This document shows, in pieces, positions 61,938 through 64,000 of a DNA stretch of 64,000 nucleotides. The notes under the pieces are model-generated. The model did not search any database, was not told the DNA's origin, and saw only the letters and a program-made list of their open reading frames with translations. Position 1 is the first letter of the stretch. Every line of letters starts with the position of its first letter. Origin of the DNA: an uncultured Gellertiella sp. (GTDB lineage: Bacteria > Pseudomonadota > Alphaproteobacteria > Rhizobiales > Rhizobiaceae); NCBI RefSeq assembly GCF_963457605.1, contig NZ_OY735139.1, forward strand, positions 1-64,000. The letters run 5' to 3'. The position numbers and the translations under genes are program-made.

Positions 61938-63257
61938 ATGGCAGATGCCCTGAAAATTGGCATTGCGGGCCTTGGCACCGTGGGTGCCTCGCTGGTTCGC
62001 ATTCTCCACCAGCGCCGCAATGAACTGGCCGTTTCCTGCGGTCGCATGATCGAGGTGACAGCCGTCAGCGCCCGTGATCGCAGCCGCGACCGGGGTATAG
62101 ACCTCAGCACCGCCACCTGGTTCGACAATCCCGTGACGCTGGCCGAGACGGCTGACATCGACGTGTTCGTCGAACTGATGGGTGGGGCGGAAGGGGCGGC
62201 AAGCGATGCTGTGCGCGCCGCACTTTCCCGCGGACTGCATGTGGTGACCGCCAACAAGGCGCTTCTCGCCCGCGATGGCGTGGCGCTTGCAGCCCTTGCC
62301 GAAGACAAGGGCGTGCTGCTCAACTATGAAGCCGCTGTTGCCGGTGGCATTCCGGTCATCAAGGCGCTGCGCGAATCTTTGACCGGCAACACCGTCAGCC
62401 GCGTCTATGGCATCATGAACGGCACCTGCAACTACATCCTCACCAAGATGGAAAAGGAAGGCCTGTCCTTCGAGGCCTGCCTCAAGGAAGCCCAGCGGCT
62501 TGGCTATGCCGAAGCCGATCCGGCCTTCGACATCGAGGGCAACGATACCGCCCACAAGCTGTCGATCCTGACGACGCTTGCCTTCGGCACCGAAATTGCG
62601 GCAGACGACATCTATCTCGAGGGCATCACCAATATCTCGATCGATGATATCCATGCTGCCAACGAGCTCGGTTACCGGATCAAGCTTCTGGGCGTTGCCC
62701 AGCGCACCGAGACCGGCATCGAACAGCGGGTGCATCCGACCATGGTGCCGCTCGATTCGGTGATTGCCCAGGTCGATGGTGTCACCAACGCGGTTGCCAT
62801 CGAATCCGACATTCTCGGCGAATTGCTGATGGTCGGCCCCGGTGCGGGCGGCAATGCCACCGCCTCGGCGGTGCTCGGCGATATCGCCGACATCGCCAAG
62901 AGCCGCCCCGGCGCGCAACTGGTGCCGATTCTCGGTCGCCCCGCAAAAGCGCTGGAGCCCTATCGCCGTGCCCAGATCCAAAGCCACGAAGGCGGATACT
63001 TTATCCGGCTAACGGTCGAAGACCGCACCGGCGTCTTCGCCAGCATCGCCACCCGCATGGCGGAAAACCGGATCTCGCTCGAATCCATCGTCCAGCATTC
63101 CCGGCATCCGGAGCCGGGCAAGCCGCAGACGATCATCCTCGTCACCCATGCCACCCGCGAAGATTCGGTCCGCAAGGCCATCGACGCCATCAAGGGCGAG
63201 GGCTACCTGATCGGCGAACCGCAGGTGATCCGCATCGAGCGTCCGAAGGAAGCCTGA
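61938..63257 (+). CDS. hom: Homoserine dehydrogenase
   Basis: This 439-residue enzyme reduces aspartate semialdehyde to homoserine on the way to threonine and methionine. The NAD(P) motif IAGLGTVGASLV is at 10-21, the catalytic region contains NGTCNYILTKM and EGNDTAHKLSIL, and a C-terminal ACT domain (YFIRLTVEDRTGVFASIATR) suggests feedback control by threonine. It starts 62 bases after the AlaC-like gene and is followed by a strong hairpin. Confidence 0.95.
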   Translation: MADALKIGIAGLGTVGASLVRILHQRRNELAVSCGRMIEVTAVSARDRSRDRGIDLSTATWFDNPVTLAETADIDVFVELMGGAEGAASDAVRAALSRGLHVVTANKALLARDGVALAALAEDKGVLLNYEAAVAGGIPVIKALRESLTGNTVSRVYGIMNGTCNYILTKMEKEGLSFEACLKEAQRLGYAEADPAFDIEGNDTAHKLSILTTLAFGTEIAADDIYLEGITNISIDDIHAANELGYRIKLLGVAQRTETGIEQRVHPTMVPLDSVIAQVDGVTNAVAIESDILGELLMVGPGAGGNATASAVLGDIADIAKSRPGAQLVPILGRPAKALEPYRRAQIQSHEGGYFIRLTVEDRTGVFASIATRMAENRISLESIVQHSRHPEPGKPQTIILVTHATREDSVRKAIDAIKGEGYLIGEPQVIRIERPKEA

Positions 63258-63262
63258 GATCA

Positions 63263-63302
63263 GGCGTTCCCGCCTGTCCGGCCGGACGGCGGGAACGCCC
63301 TT
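63263..63302 (+). terminator. Hairpin terminator after hom
   Basis: A 12-bp perfect stem GGCGTTCCCGCC/GGCGGGAACGCC (63263-63274 with 63288-63299) is extended inward by five more pairs (GTCCG/CGGAC). The trailing T-run is weak (CTTGCCTTT). Confidence 0.65.
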
Positions 63303-63331
63303 GCCTTTGCGGCGGCATGCGACATAGCATT

Positions 63332-63359
63332 TTGCTTTGCCGCCGGGAGGCCATATATA
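63332..63359 (+). promoter_or_regulatory. Putative recJ promoter
   Basis: TTGCTT (63332-63337) and TATATA (63354-63359) are 16 bases apart and 37 bases before the recJ start codon. This is consistent with recJ being transcribed separately from hom. Confidence 0.5.
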
Positions 63360-63396
63360 CGGCACTCGTTTCCTCCGTTCCCGTGAGCCGCAACAG

Positions 63397-64000
63397 ATGT
63401 CCGAACAGCCCGCCGATCCGGTGTCGCGCGCCTTTCTCAATGTCGAACTGTCGGCTTCGGGCCAGCGCTGGGTCTCGCGGCTCGATCAGGCGGGGCTGAA
63501 CCGCGCCATGGCGATAAGCCAGATCCACGGACTGCCCGATATCGTCGCCCGCGTGCTCGCCGGTCGCGACGTGCCGGTCGATGGAGCAATGGAATTTCTA
63601 GATCCGACCATCCGCGCCCTGATGCCCGACCCGCTGACGCTTGCCGATTGCGCCACGGCTGCCGGACGGCTGGCCCTGGCCGTAAAGCGCGGCGAGCGGG
63701 TCGCGATTTTCGGCGATTACGATGTGGATGGCGCGGCCTCCTCCGCGCTGCTCTGCCGCTTTCTCCGCCATTTCGGGATCGAGTCGGAAATCTATATTCC
63801 GGACCGGATCTACGAGGGCTATGGACCCAATCCCGGCGCGATCAACCAGCTGATCGACCGGGGCGCGGAGCTGATCGTCACCGTCGATTGCGGGTCGACC
63901 AGCCATGAATCCCTGGAGGCGGCAAAGGCGAGGGGCATCGATGTCGTGGTCATCGACCATCACCAGCTCGCCCAGCCCTATCCGCCCTGCCACGCGCTGG
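63397..64000 (+). CDS. recJ: Single-stranded-DNA-specific exonuclease RecJ, C-terminus outside window
   Basis: This is the N-terminal 201 residues of RecJ, a DHH-superfamily 5'-3' exonuclease of recombination and mismatch repair. Motif I GDYDVDG is at about 107-113, with TVDCGSTSHE and VVIDHH (motif III) near the window end. The start ATG at 63397 gives MSEQPADPVSRAFL, as in rhizobial relatives. It directly follows hom. Confidence 0.92.
   Translation, partial: MSEQPADPVSRAFLNVELSASGQRWVSRLDQAGLNRAMAISQIHGLPDIVARVLAGRDVPVDGAMEFLDPTIRALMPDPLTLADCATAAGRLALAVKRGERVAIFGDYDVDGAASSALLCRFLRHFGIESEIYIPDRIYEGYGPNPGAINQLIDRGAELIVTVDCGSTSHESLEAAKARGIDVVVIDHHQLAQPYPPCHAL

Overview
The window looks like chromosomal DNA of a member of the Rhizobiaceae (Alphaproteobacteria, Hyphomicrobiales). 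The evidence is high GC with strong codon bias, an ExoR periplasmic regulator (characteristic of the Sinorhizobium/Agrobacterium/Rhizobium group), PopZ, a fused SecDF, TrmFO, a class I PHA synthase, arginine-rich DUF1127 micro-proteins and an sRNA shaped like the rhizobial alpha-r14 family. Almost everything is core genome. I see no integrase, insertion sequence, prophage or CRISPR array. The genus cannot be fixed from this sequence.

Layout. 1-3219 (minus): GNAT fragment, mercaptopyruvate sulfurtransferase, AlaX trans-editing protein and cysteine synthase. 3452-9468: SDR, cyclopropane/furan-type fatty acid methyltransferase, DUF1365, FAD amine oxidase and photolyase, which resemble the light/singlet-oxygen membrane-modification cluster of other proteobacteria. 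9610-13884: a methyltransferase, tRNA-Cys, a PGPGW membrane protein, tRNA-Asn, an isoaspartyl-methyltransferase-like protein and a TolC-type outer membrane channel. 14140-21156: PopZ, ValS, a FadL porin behind an AT-rich promoter island, and ExoR. 21208-31598: XthA, ErpA, Dgt, ArgS, a 1019-residue SPOR protein, NagZ, ScpA and ScpB. 31672-39422: an orphan ABC ATPase, TatABC, SerS, SurE, Pcm and a LysM/LytM lipoprotein. 39513-46895: a DUF815 ATPase, YajC-SecDF followed directly by homologues of the mitochondrial complex I assembly factors NDUFAF3 and NDUFAF6, a conserved hypothetical, a repeat element and TrmFO. 47035-52075: two DUF1127 genes, an alpha-r14-like sRNA, a DUF2157/GDYXXLXY pair, tRNA-Leu and trigger factor. 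52224-64000: YceI, a membrane protein, SthA, RadC, Map, SfsA, PhaC, a lipoprotein, an AlaC-like aminotransferase, homoserine dehydrogenase and the start of recJ.

Functional themes are envelope biogenesis and export (Tat, YajC-SecDF, trigger factor, TolC, LytM factor, NagZ, SPOR), chromosome segregation (PopZ, ScpAB), translation (three tRNA synthetases, three tRNAs, AlaX, TrmFO, Map) and redox/stress functions (SthA, photolyase, ErpA, ExoR).

The observations most worth following up are the three-hairpin anti-Shine-Dalgarno sRNA at 47994-48115, the SecDF-NDUFAF3-NDUFAF6 block at 40600-44793, the photolyase/fatty-acid-modification operon, the LytM protein lacking its zinc ligands, the palindrome-rich fadL and sthA promoters, and the repeat that supplies the trmFO stop codon. 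All family assignments were made by reading motifs and from recall of family sequences. No database search was run.
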